A stretch of DNA of 7,904 nt from Bacteroidales bacterium (GCA_016936695.1 JAFGXK010000151.1:1-7904); one strand, 5' to 3'; counted from the first letter of the stretch, positions 1 to 6,890 are shown. Made by a program: numbers and translations. Notes: generated by a model from the letters alone, not told the origin.

Positions 1-66
1 AGAATCGGCGATATTGGCTTACAGGAATACAATCATTTCCGCCATTCCTGCCGTCATCACTGACTC

Positions 67-95
67 GATCAGGTTATTATAAAATGAGCCTGATC
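67..95. repeat. Inverted repeat GATCAGG / CCTGATC
   Basis: Perfect 7-base arms (67-73 and 89-95) enclose a 15-base AT-rich loop. No T-run follows on either strand, so it does not look like an intrinsic terminator. It could be chance. Confidence 0.35.
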
Positions 96-130
96 ACATA
101 CCAGACGCACTAATTGTCACAAGTCAGGAG

Positions 131-172
131 GTGAGGTTTGAGGCATAAGGCGTGAGGCATGCGGCGTGAGGC
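131..172 (+). repeat. Six tandem heptamers of GTGAGGC type
   Basis: The units are GTGAGGT, TTGAGGC, ATAAGGC, GTGAGGC, ATGCGGC and GTGAGGC, end to end with no gaps. The GGC ending is kept in five of the six units. Related heptamers occur in the opposite orientation at 470-492. It resembles short tandemly repeated sequences found between genes in many bacteria. No function is known to me. Confidence 0.8.
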
Positions 173-176
173 CCTT

Positions 177-216
177 TACGAATATTTTCGCAATAATTTG
201 TACGAATATTTTCGTA
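177..216. promoter_or_regulatory. Two tandem operator-like dyads with a 24-base period
   Basis: TACGAATATTTTCG occurs exactly at 177-190 and again at 201-214. The second copy extends to a perfect inverted repeat, TACGAA-TATT-TTCGTA (201-216). The first is the same dyad with one mismatched pair (177-192). Two dyads with centres 24 bases apart suit a dimeric winged-helix repressor such as the BlaI/MecI class. No target gene or regulator is visible beside it, so this is a candidate only. Confidence 0.4.
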
Positions 217-260
217 ATGGTGTTGCCAGCTTTCCCTGTTAACGATCTTGAATGACCGGA

Positions 261-276
261 AGCCCTGCAAAGGGCT
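261..276 (+). repeat. Small hairpin AGCCCT-GCAA-AGGGCT
   Basis: Perfect 6-base arms close a GCAA loop, a GNRA-type tetraloop if transcribed in the plus direction. No T-run follows. A second tiny inverted repeat, GTCAT-GAAC-ATGAC, lies at 287-300. Confidence 0.35.
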
Positions 277-349
277 CTACAGAAAAGTCATGAACATGAC
301 TATTTAATTGAAACAGTTTGATGAACATATCCTGCAACACCCACCCCTA

Positions 350-366
350 CCCCTCCGGAGGAGGGG
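350..366. repeat. GC-rich hairpin CCCCTCC-GGA-GGAGGGG
   Basis: Perfect 7-base arms (350-356, 360-366) enclose a 3-base loop, about 120 bases past the end of the second permease. It is the strongest stem downstream of the operon but has no T-run on the minus strand. It could act as a 3'-end stabiliser or a weak terminator. A perfect 10-base palindrome, GTTGTACAAC, follows at 373-382. Confidence 0.5.
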
Positions 367-402
367 ATCCTTGTTGTACAACCTTCCTGCCGTCTCTTAG
401 TC

Positions 403-458
403 TTTCTCCCATTGTCTCCCCTTCTCCCATTCTTCCCTTCTCCCAGTCTCCCCTTCTC
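403..458. repeat. Polypyrimidine tract with 16-18-base tandem repeats
   Basis: CTTCTCCCA or close variants start at 403, 421 and 437, and a truncated copy CTTCTC starts at 453, giving spacings of 18, 16 and 16. The plus strand is almost entirely C and T. The operon's mRNA would therefore carry a purine-rich GGGAGA-type trailer here. It has no credible coding content. Confidence 0.75.
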
Positions 459-469
459 TTTTTCACCTT

Positions 470-494
470 CCTCACACCTCAACGCCCTCACGCC
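470..494 (-). repeat. Inverted heptamer repeats (GTGAGG type) containing the second permease's stop codon
   Basis: On the plus strand, CCTCACA, CCTCAAC and CCTCACG start at 470, 477 and 486. On the minus strand these read as GTGAGG-like units, matching the type at 131-172 but in the opposite orientation. The TGA stop at 490-488 lies within the last unit. Confidence 0.65.
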
Positions 495-3400
495 TTTCTC
501 CCCTGTGCCCTGCGCCCTGCGCCTCTGTATATATACCAGTACGCCAGCGGTATAAAAAACAAACTCACAACCGTACCCAGCGACATCCCTCCTATCAGGG
601 CCAGTGCCATCGGCCGCTGCAGCTCAGAACCCATTCCCTGACTGAAAAGTATCGGCAGGGTAGAGAAAATCGATGCCATCGCCACCATAATGATCGGCTT
701 CAGCCTCCGCGATCCTCCCTGGTAAATGGCCTCCTTCAACCCCAGTCCTTCAGCCCTGAGATTGTTTATCGTATCCACCTTCAGGATAGAGTCGTTTATT
801 ATCACTCCCGACATTACTATAAGCCCTATCATGGTTATAATATTGATGGTCCCGCCCCAGATCAGAACCAGTAACAGGGCCCCGGCTATATCAATGGGGA
901 TCTCAAGCAATACAATAAATGGCTGTGTAAGCGATTCAAACTGGGCAGCCAGGATAAAATAAAGCAGCATAAGCGCCACCACCAGGATAATTGCAAGCTC
1001 CCTGAACATCTTCTGCCCCGTTATCAGAGATCCGCTGAAGCTGACATTCAGATTCTGATCCGGTCCTGCTATGCTGCGTATCCTGCGGGTAAGCTCCGCC
1101 GGCCTGTTGGTCTCAACATTCATATATACAGGCACATACTCTCCGTTCATGCCTCCCCTGATTGTTTTGTAATCATGGATCCTCTGTATCCTTACCAGCT
1201 CCCTTACAGGAACCGGTTGTCCCGTTTTGTTTGAAACATTAGCCGTCGCGATAATGTCACCGACCTTTTCTTCCTTACCCGACAGTACTATGGGTAGGAT
1301 CTCATACGATGCCCTCAGCTGACCAATGTTATACCTGTTCAGCGATGCTTTAAGGGTGTTGTACAGTGTCATCGGCTCCACATCATACAGCAGCAGCCTG
1401 TCAGGATCAATCCGGAGCAGTATCTTGTCTTCGAGCGGCGGATTCGATATTCCCGCTCCAGGCCACTGTTCCTGCATCCGGGCCACAAAACCCGTCATCA
1501 CTTCAACGGGAGGCACTTCCTTTTCCTTCATCAGGCTTACTTCAGCCACGAGAGGTACCTCAGAGGCTGAGAAGATCTTCTCAAAAATATTCTGCTGGGC
1601 AGCAATGCTCACTGTCGCTCCCGGCCATCTCTCAGCCAGAAACCCGTAACACTCCTCTCCCAGGGTTTCCTGAGCCCTGTAGTCTTTAGCCTTAATATAC
1701 ACCTTTGCCTGGGTGTACGAAAGGTCATAATCGCGGTTGAACAGGAACTGCTGCTCCCCGATGAAGGAGTTGCTCTGCAAAACAAGCGCTCCCGGCGATT
1801 CCGTCATCTGCCTTATCCTGCGAAGGTTTTCCTCAAGACCGATATTCTCGTTCCAGTCAACTGACACAACCAGTTCATCCTGCCTTATATCCGGAAATCT
1901 TTCCTTTTCGAGAGTGATGAACAGCCAGACCATCAGAAGGATTATAAGCCCGAATGTTATCATGGCCGCCCTCCTGTACCTGAAAAAGAAATTCATTCCT
2001 CCTTCGTATTTCTCTTCAATCCTCTTCAGGCTTATCTTCTTCACAAGCCTTGTAAGCCACCCTTCCTTTCCGCTCCTGTAAAACAGGTAGTAAACCGTCG
2101 GAAGAAGCGTGATCCCTACCAGAAGCGACACTCCCTGGCCTATGACAATGGCGATCGCCTGGTCGTAAAATAGAGCTCCTGAAATGCCGCTCAGAAATAT
2201 CAGGGGGATGAACACCGCGCAGGTCACGAGAACCGAGGATATAAGAGGCGTGATGACTTCGTTGGTCCCCCTGACACAGGCTTCAGTCAGTGAAAGACCT
2301 CTGTCGATCCATTGTGTGATGTTCTCAATTATTATTATCGAATTGTCGATCATCATCCCGATCCCGAGTATCAGTCCGGCCAGTGAGATGATATTTATTG
2401 AGAGCCCCGTCAGATAAAAGAACAGCAGACTGATCACAAGGGTTGCCGGTATGCTGAAACCGATAATAAGCGGCGACTTCCCGTCCTTTAGGAATAAAAA
2501 CATAAGCATGAAAGCAAGGATACCCCCTGCAAGAAGGCTCTGCCAGAGATTCGAGATTGAATAGTCAAGAAGCCTTGTCTGGTCCTGTGAAATCTCAAAT
2601 TCCATCTGCGGATAATCCGCCCTGAAGACATCCAGAAGCTCTGCCATCTTCGATTCAAGGGAAGCCATTTTTGATGTCGATTCCTTAATGATTGCCAGGG
2701 CAATTGCTCTTTTCCCATCCGAATAGTAAATACCCCGCGGCTGTTCCTCCCTTACGCCGACAGCGGCTATATCCTTCATCTGAATTATTCTCGACCCGGT
2801 CCTTATAAAAATCTCCCTCACATCGTTCAGATCACTCAGATAAGAGCTGAACTCGAGGTTATACAGGTATTTCCCATCCTTTACCAGGATATTGCCGATA
2901 TTTATATTGTTTATCCTTACCGCGGTGGTTATATCATCGTCGGTAAGGCCCAGGCTGTTCATTTTCTCCCTGTCGGGACTTATATATATCTCCCTTTTTA
3001 TCTGTCCGGTTATATCAGCCATTCCTACTTCGGGAAGCTGCTCGATCCTCTTTTTTATTACGGTCTCGGCAAATTCGCTCAGCTCGATGAATTTTTCATC
3101 ACCGGCCATGCTGTCGGCCAGCGTGATGTTCAGCATGAATACCGGGATATCGGTGGCGCTTGCTTTTATTATTCTTGGTCTCTCAAGGTCGTTGGGCAGA
3201 TAGTTCATCGCTCCGTCGACTTTTTCGTTTACCTCCATAAAGGCAAGGTTGATGTCGTTCCCGAATTTGAATGAGAGCCGTATCAGGGCGCTCCCGTTAC
3301 GCGATTCGGATTCGATCTTGTCGATACCCTGAACCTGCATGAGATTCCGCCGCAGAACCGACACAACACTGTTCTCAAGCTCCCTGGCGCTTACATCAGG

Positions 3401-3547
3401 GCGCGAAACTGCAATAGTGATCTCAGGGATATCAATGTCGGGCATCAGCGAAACCGGCAAACGGTTCGATGCTACTATGCCGAGCAGCAATAATGCCAGG
3501 AAGGTCATTACGACTGCCACGGGCCTTGTAATCAGAAATTTTACCAC
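488..3547 (-). CDS. RND-family inner-membrane permease, HAE1/AcrB-like (1019 aa)
   Basis: This is the second complete RND permease of the operon and is more conventional than its neighbour. It opens with VKFLITRPVAVVMTFLAL, typical of HAE1-type pumps. TM1 lies at about 10-28, TM2-TM6 at about 335-490, TM7 at about 526-545 and TM8-TM12 at about 848-1007, with two large periplasmic loops between. The TM4 motif GMMIDNSIIIIENI keeps Asp401, with Asn402 in place of the second Asp. TM10 reads GVIINDSILKVD, with Asn918 and Asp919 at the AcrB Lys940-Asn941 positions and a Lys at 923 about one helical turn on. The GTG start is constrained by an in-frame TAA at 3553-3551 and by the usual short N-terminal tail. 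The last 11 residues (GAGRRAQGRKA) come from heptamer repeats, and the TGA stop also lies in repeat sequence. No outer-membrane channel gene follows. The substrate is unknown. Confidence 0.95.
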   Translation of the reverse strand: MVKFLITRPVAVVMTFLALLLLGIVASNRLPVSLMPDIDIPEITIAVSRPDVSARELENSVVSVLRRNLMQVQGIDKIESESRNGSALIRLSFKFGNDINLAFMEVNEKVDGAMNYLPNDLERPRIIKASATDIPVFMLNITLADSMAGDEKFIELSEFAETVIKKRIEQLPEVGMADITGQIKREIYISPDREKMNSLGLTDDDITTAVRINNINIGNILVKDGKYLYNLEFSSYLSDLNDVREIFIRTGSRIIQMKDIAAVGVREEQPRGIYYSDGKRAIALAIIKESTSKMASLESKMAELLDVFRADYPQMEFEISQDQTRLLDYSISNLWQSLLAGGILAFMLMFLFLKDGKSPLIIGFSIPATLVISLLFFYLTGLSINIISLAGLILGIGMMIDNSIIIIENITQWIDRGLSLTEACVRGTNEVITPLISSVLVTCAVFIPLIFLSGISGALFYDQAIAIVIGQGVSLLVGITLLPTVYYLFYRSGKEGWLTRLVKKISLKRIEEKYEGGMNFFFRYRRAAMITFGLIILLMVWLFITLEKERFPDIRQDELVVSVDWNENIGLEENLRRIRQMTESPGALVLQSNSFIGEQQFLFNRDYDLSYTQAKVYIKAKDYRAQETLGEECYGFLAERWPGATVSIAAQQNIFEKIFSASEVPLVAEVSLMKEKEVPPVEVMTGFVARMQEQWPGAGISNPPLEDKILLRIDPDRLLLYDVEPMTLYNTLKASLNRYNIGQLRASYEILPIVLSGKEEKVGDIIATANVSNKTGQPVPVRELVRIQRIHDYKTIRGGMNGEYVPVYMNVETNRPAELTRRIRSIAGPDQNLNVSFSGSLITGQKMFRELAIILVVALMLLYFILAAQFESLTQPFIVLLEIPIDIAGALLLVLIWGGTINIITMIGLIVMSGVIINDSILKVDTINNLRAEGLGLKEAIYQGGSRRLKPIIMVAMASIFSTLPILFSQGMGSELQRPMALALIGGMSLGTVVSLFFIPLAYWYIYRGAGRRAQGRKA
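501..523 (-). repeat. CCCTGCG heptamers encoding the C-terminal tail of the second permease
   Basis: CCCTGTG, CCCTGCG and CCCTGCG stand in tandem at 501-521 followed by CC. Read on the minus strand they encode the basic, low-complexity residues GAGRRAQG at the end of the permease, after TM12 has finished. Confidence 0.75.
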
Positions 3548-3562
3548 CTTTTATTTTTTATT
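3541..3562 (-). promoter_or_regulatory. A-rich leader and GTG start of the second permease
   Basis: On the minus strand the bases before the start are nearly all A, then AAAAGG, then GTG at 3547-3545. There is no strong Shine-Dalgarno. A-rich leaders are typical of Bacteroidota initiation. An in-frame TAA at 3553-3551 leaves no alternative start upstream, and no ATG occurs before Met14, which is already inside TM1. Confidence 0.6.
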
Positions 3563-3576
3563 TTTATTTTTTTCTT
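3563..3576. repeat. Left copy of 14-base direct repeat flanking the inverted-repeat element
   Basis: TTTATTTTTTTCTT here is identical to 3661-3674. The copies are in the same orientation although the element between them is an inverted repeat, as expected for a target-site duplication and not for an extension of the hairpin arms. The T-rich composition weakens the case. Confidence 0.65.
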
Positions 3577-3662
3577 AACCACGGAGTTACACGGAGTTGC
3601 ACGGAGTAAGCACGGAGTTAAAACAGTGTTACTCCGTTTTTACTCTGTGTTCCTCCGTGGTT
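3577..3662. repeat. Inverted-repeat element made of seven ACGGAGT units (possible non-autonomous mobile element)
   Basis: Four forward copies of ACGGAGT(T/A) start at 3581, 3591, 3601 and 3612. Three inverted copies (ACTCCGT, ACTCTGT, CCTCCGT) start at 3631, 3642 and 3652, so spacing is 10-11 bases, about one helical turn. The outer arms AACCACGGAG (3577-3586) and CTCCGTGGTT (3653-3662) pair perfectly. Inner arms 3589-3597/3642-3650 (one G-U) and 3601-3609/3629-3637 extend the hairpin to roughly 28 pairs. It encodes no protein of its own but supplies the last codons and stop of the first permease. In the plus direction the hairpin is followed by a T-run, so it could also stop antisense transcripts. 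In the operon's direction the following bases are A-rich, so it is not a standard terminator there. Confidence 0.85.
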
Positions 3663-6600
3663 TATTTTTTTCTTCAGCATCATCGGCTGAAACACCACCA
3701 GCCCCACAAAACTGAACACCAGCCCTGAAATAGTCCCTGCTGCCAGTGCAAACCAGAACCGTTCATCCTTACCGGTCAGCAGAAAAGGTATAAGGCCTAC
3801 TATTGTAGCAAGGACAGTCAGCACAATCGGGATAATCTTGCCGTTAAAAGCTTTCAGATATGCCCTCGCTTCAGGCAGATCAGGTCTCTGCCGCCTTATG
3901 CTGTTGAAATCGTCAAGGATATAGAGGGTGGCATTTACCACAATGCCGCAAAGCAGTATCATCGCAGCAAAAACACCTTCGTCGGCCGGGATATTAAAGA
4001 TTTGGAATGCCAGGAAAACGCCTATAAATGAAAAGGGAATAAGACTGATCACCACAAAGGGCTGACTGAACGACTCCAGCAATATGGCACAGATAAAATA
4101 GATTATCAGGATCACAAGAAAGATGAGAATATAATTGGCTTTCTGCTGCTCCCACGAATACCTGTAGGAATCGCTCTCTGCCGTATAGCCGAGGGGAAGC
4201 ATGGAATTTGTCTCGTCAATATTCCGTTCAAGTATCAGCTGTCCCAGCTCATAATTACCGATGAAATCGTAACCTACGGTAATGACATATTGCTGATCCT
4301 CACGCCTGATGGTGTTGTCCGATATTTCTCTCGTCACCTTTGAAAAATCCTTAAGCTTCACGATGCCCCCCGATGAGGTCCTGACAGGTTCATTGCCGAG
4401 GCTCCAGTAATCAAAACTCTCCGACTGCAGGGATTTAATAACAACCGGCGCGGTTATCCCCCCGATATATGCCGGGAATGAGGAGGTTGTACTCCTCGAG
4501 TAATTCCTGGCCTCACTGTAGGCCGATGCAACATCGGAGCCGCTGCCTGCAAGATGAAATTTATCCATTTCGAGCCGGTTCCTGTAGACCTTACGACCGC
4601 GACCTCCGATGATAAATCCTCCATAATTCTCACCCAGCAGGTAAACCTCCTTTATCCTGCCCTTTCCGCTTTCAACCAGCCTCTCCCTGAGATCCTCGCA
4701 AAATGAGTACAGCTTATCATAATTGTATCCTTTCATTATTACCCTGTAAGTCGTCCGGATATAATCGCTGTAGACCTGATTGCTGAATGGCTTCCCCACC
4801 CCGGCAACCGTGGCATGATAGCTTCCAACACCGTTCATGTAATCTTCAATCCGTATTTTGAGGATATATGGAAAAATAGTGAAATCGTGTTCGGGTTTGA
4901 AGGTGATTGAAACCGATGCCTGGTTCTCATCCGAAATGCTCGTGGTGAACATGTCAATTTCGGGATACGCGGCAAGCATGTTCTCGAGGCCCATGCAGGT
5001 GGTGTTCATATCCTCTATTGTAAGTCCTTCCTCGCTCAGGCCTATACTGACGGAGAGCCTTGTCCGCTGAACTTCATCGGAACCTCCGTACCAGTAAAAC
5101 CTGCTGTTTTTCACCTTCTCGTTGAAAAGCCTGAATGTTCCGCCCAGAACTTTATTAACAACAGGTTTTATATCCTGAACATACTTTTTGTTCCCGAGTG
5201 TCTTGTTGTAAATTCTCTGATACCTGTCAGGTTCCTTCTTGTTTTGCTGTCCTGAGGTTGTTTTAGGAAGTGAATCGGGAAGATAGAACACCGGAAGACC
5301 GAACAGGAGCATGGCAGCAATGATCAGGATGGTCCTCTTTTTTAAGATGAACCCTATCATCCCCAGGTATCTTTCTGACAGACGGGCGACCCTTCTTTTC
5401 CTTTTTATCACCAGGGCATTGAATTTCGGAGCCAGCCTGATCTTTTCAAGAAGCGAGGGGATGAAAAAGAGCGCCACGGCGAGTGAGACCGAAAGGTTGA
5501 TTATTACCACCCCTGCAAAATCGGAAAGCGAAATCCTTGAAGCTTCATCAAGAAAGAAGATGACGGCAAGAGCGCCTATTGTCGTGAGTGTCGCTGCAAG
5601 AAGGGAGATTCCCACTTTCCGGTTCTTCCTGAACCTTATGTGGTCGGTCATAACGATCGTGTTGTTTATGATAATCCCGAACGACACTGTTATGCCTGCC
5701 AGTGAATACAGATGGATCTCGAGACGGAAGAAATAATAGAAAATAAAGGCTATAAGGATGTTGGCCACCAGGCTTATGGTAATTATCAGGAGATATTTCA
5801 GTTCACGGCTTATTGCAAGGACGAAGAGCAGAAGAAGAATTACTGAAAGCACAGCCCTGAAAATGTTCTTCGAGATCTCCTCCCTGAGGTAGGTGGTATT
5901 ATCGATCGATGTCCTGATGCTGTAACCGGGGGGAAGTTCTTTTTTAAGGCTTTCCAGGACAGCCTTTACTTCACCTGCCACCCTGATATTATTTACATTC
6001 CTGCCGGCATTTACATTGATGTTAATTGTATTGAGGCCGTTGATCCTGTAATAACTCTGAGGCCGCCTGTCCTTCATCCTCACTGAAGCAATGTCGTTCA
6101 GGTGAATTATCCTGCCCGACGACTTTGCCACAGCGATATCCTCCCATCTGAATTCCGGATCAGTGTTTCCAAGCAGGGTCAGATACGTCATTTTGGCTGG
6201 TCCGGAACTGTTCAGTTCAAAAGCTCCTCCGAGTTCCATCTCAAGCAGGTAGTTGTTGATTGCCGTGCTTATTGAAGACGGACTAATCCCCATTGACGCC
6301 AGTTTCTGCTGATCATATACTATCTCCCATTCACGCGGAGTAGCTCCATAGACATTAACGCTGTAAACACCTTCCACAACTGAGATTGCAGGTTTGATTA
6401 CTTCATCGGCAACAGTGTATATGTACGACGGGCTGGCGTTACCGTTAAGCTGGAAGCCTAGAATGAGGGACCCCGAGAGATTTGAAGGCATGTTCATGGC
6501 TATTTCGGGGTATGAGACCCTTTCGGGAAGCCTGTCGCGCGATTGCCTCAGAAGGGAAGCAAGCTCGAAGCGTTTTGCCCTCAGATCAACATTTCTGTCG

Positions 6601-6890
6601 AATTCAACCGTTATATTTCCGCCGTTATTGAAAGTATAGGAAGACACTTTCTTAACTCCCGTTACTGTTGTTATCATGCCCTCGAGCACGGTGGTGACCT
6701 CCTGCTCGACAACCCGGACCGGGGCCTCGGGCCAGGTCCATGATATTGTGAGCGACGGAAGGTATCTTGTCGGGTTCAGCTGGAGGGAGAGCAAAGGGAT
6801 CATTGCCGCACCGACAATGATCAGCATTACAAACAGAATGTTGACCGTGAATGTGGAGAGAAAAGAGCTGTGATGAGGTTCAGTATTCAT
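3618..6890 (-). CDS. RND-family inner-membrane permease lacking the canonical proton-relay residues (1090 aa)
   Basis: This is a full-length RND permease with the expected plan. TM1 lies at about 13-34, followed by a first periplasmic porter loop (about 35-341), TM2-TM6 (about 342-481), TM7 (about 519-537), a second porter loop (about 538-918) and TM8-TM12 (about 919-1071). The family normally exports drugs, lipids or other envelope compounds by proton antiport. The TM4 motif reads GIIINNTIV, giving Asn409-Asn410 at the positions of AcrB Asp407-Asp408. TM10 reads GIVVNATLY, giving Asn986 at the AcrB Lys940 position, so no canonical relay charge remains (hand alignment). The ATG overlaps the adaptor stop as ATGA. 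The last 14 residues, NHGGTQSKNGVTLF, and the stop codon are encoded by an inserted repeat, so the native C-terminus is probably different. Alternatives are a relay-deficient partner subunit or a permease coupled differently. Confidence 0.93.
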   Translation of the reverse strand: MNTEPHHSSFLSTFTVNILFVMLIIVGAAMIPLLSLQLNPTRYLPSLTISWTWPEAPVRVVEQEVTTVLEGMITTVTGVKKVSSYTFNNGGNITVEFDRNVDLRAKRFELASLLRQSRDRLPERVSYPEIAMNMPSNLSGSLILGFQLNGNASPSYIYTVADEVIKPAISVVEGVYSVNVYGATPREWEIVYDQQKLASMGISPSSISTAINNYLLEMELGGAFELNSSGPAKMTYLTLLGNTDPEFRWEDIAVAKSSGRIIHLNDIASVRMKDRRPQSYYRINGLNTININVNAGRNVNNIRVAGEVKAVLESLKKELPPGYSIRTSIDNTTYLREEISKNIFRAVLSVILLLLFVLAISRELKYLLIITISLVANILIAFIFYYFFRLEIHLYSLAGITVSFGIIINNTIVMTDHIRFRKNRKVGISLLAATLTTIGALAVIFFLDEASRISLSDFAGVVIINLSVSLAVALFFIPSLLEKIRLAPKFNALVIKRKRRVARLSERYLGMIGFILKKRTILIIAAMLLFGLPVFYLPDSLPKTTSGQQNKKEPDRYQRIYNKTLGNKKYVQDIKPVVNKVLGGTFRLFNEKVKNSRFYWYGGSDEVQRTRLSVSIGLSEEGLTIEDMNTTCMGLENMLAAYPEIDMFTTSISDENQASVSITFKPEHDFTIFPYILKIRIEDYMNGVGSYHATVAGVGKPFSNQVYSDYIRTTYRVIMKGYNYDKLYSFCEDLRERLVESGKGRIKEVYLLGENYGGFIIGGRGRKVYRNRLEMDKFHLAGSGSDVASAYSEARNYSRSTTSSFPAYIGGITAPVVIKSLQSESFDYWSLGNEPVRTSSGGIVKLKDFSKVTREISDNTIRREDQQYVITVGYDFIGNYELGQLILERNIDETNSMLPLGYTAESDSYRYSWEQQKANYILIFLVILIIYFICAILLESFSQPFVVISLIPFSFIGVFLAFQIFNIPADEGVFAAMILLCGIVVNATLYILDDFNSIRRQRPDLPEARAYLKAFNGKIIPIVLTVLATIVGLIPFLLTGKDERFWFALAAGTISGLVFSFVGLVVFQPMMLKKKINHGGTQSKNGVTLF
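3661..3674. repeat. Right copy of 14-base direct repeat, inside the 3' end of the first permease
   Basis: This copy is identical to 3563-3576. On the minus strand it encodes Lys-Lys-Lys-Ile just before the repeat-derived tail of the first permease. Its first two bases also pair with the left outer arm of the hairpin, so the exact edge of the element is ambiguous by two bases. Confidence 0.65.

Larger units (their letters stand above)
1..487. other. Intergenic region without a supportable gene, rich in short repeats
   Basis: Plus-strand frames entering from the left edge close at 61-63, 80-82 and 111-113, and none can be recognised. A 24-residue minus-strand stretch ends at a stop at 21-19 and is equally unassignable. 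From about 131 onward the sequence is dominated by tandem heptamers, two dyads, GC-rich hairpins and a polypyrimidine tract, described separately. No outer-membrane channel gene, RNA gene or convincing terminator for the operon is seen. Confidence 0.7.

Noticed and set aside
1..113. 3' end of a plus-strand gene entering from the left
   Set aside because: All three plus frames are open from the edge, but each is short, and none has composition or motifs that would let one be chosen over the others.
350..366. Rho-independent terminator after the second permease
   Set aside because: The stem is good, but the minus strand continues with TAGGGGTGGG and has no T-run.
300..491. Minus-strand open frame of 63 codons beginning MRALRCEEGEKEKG
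   Set aside because: It is coded by the polypurine tract and heptamers, has repeat-driven composition (G, R, K, E) and shows no recognisable domain.
3581..3658. Possible CRISPR-like array from the repeated ACGGAGT units
   Set aside because: Units are 7-8 bases with 2-4-base gaps and switch orientation midway. There are no spacers of CRISPR length.
3577..3662. Intrinsic terminator for the operon between the two permeases
   Set aside because: In the direction of transcription the hairpin is followed by A-rich sequence, not a U-run. The T-run follows only on the antisense strand.
5311..5736. Plus-strand open frame of 141 codons
   Set aside because: It is antisense to the TM4-TM7 region of the first permease. 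Hydrophobic shadow frames are common opposite membrane helices.
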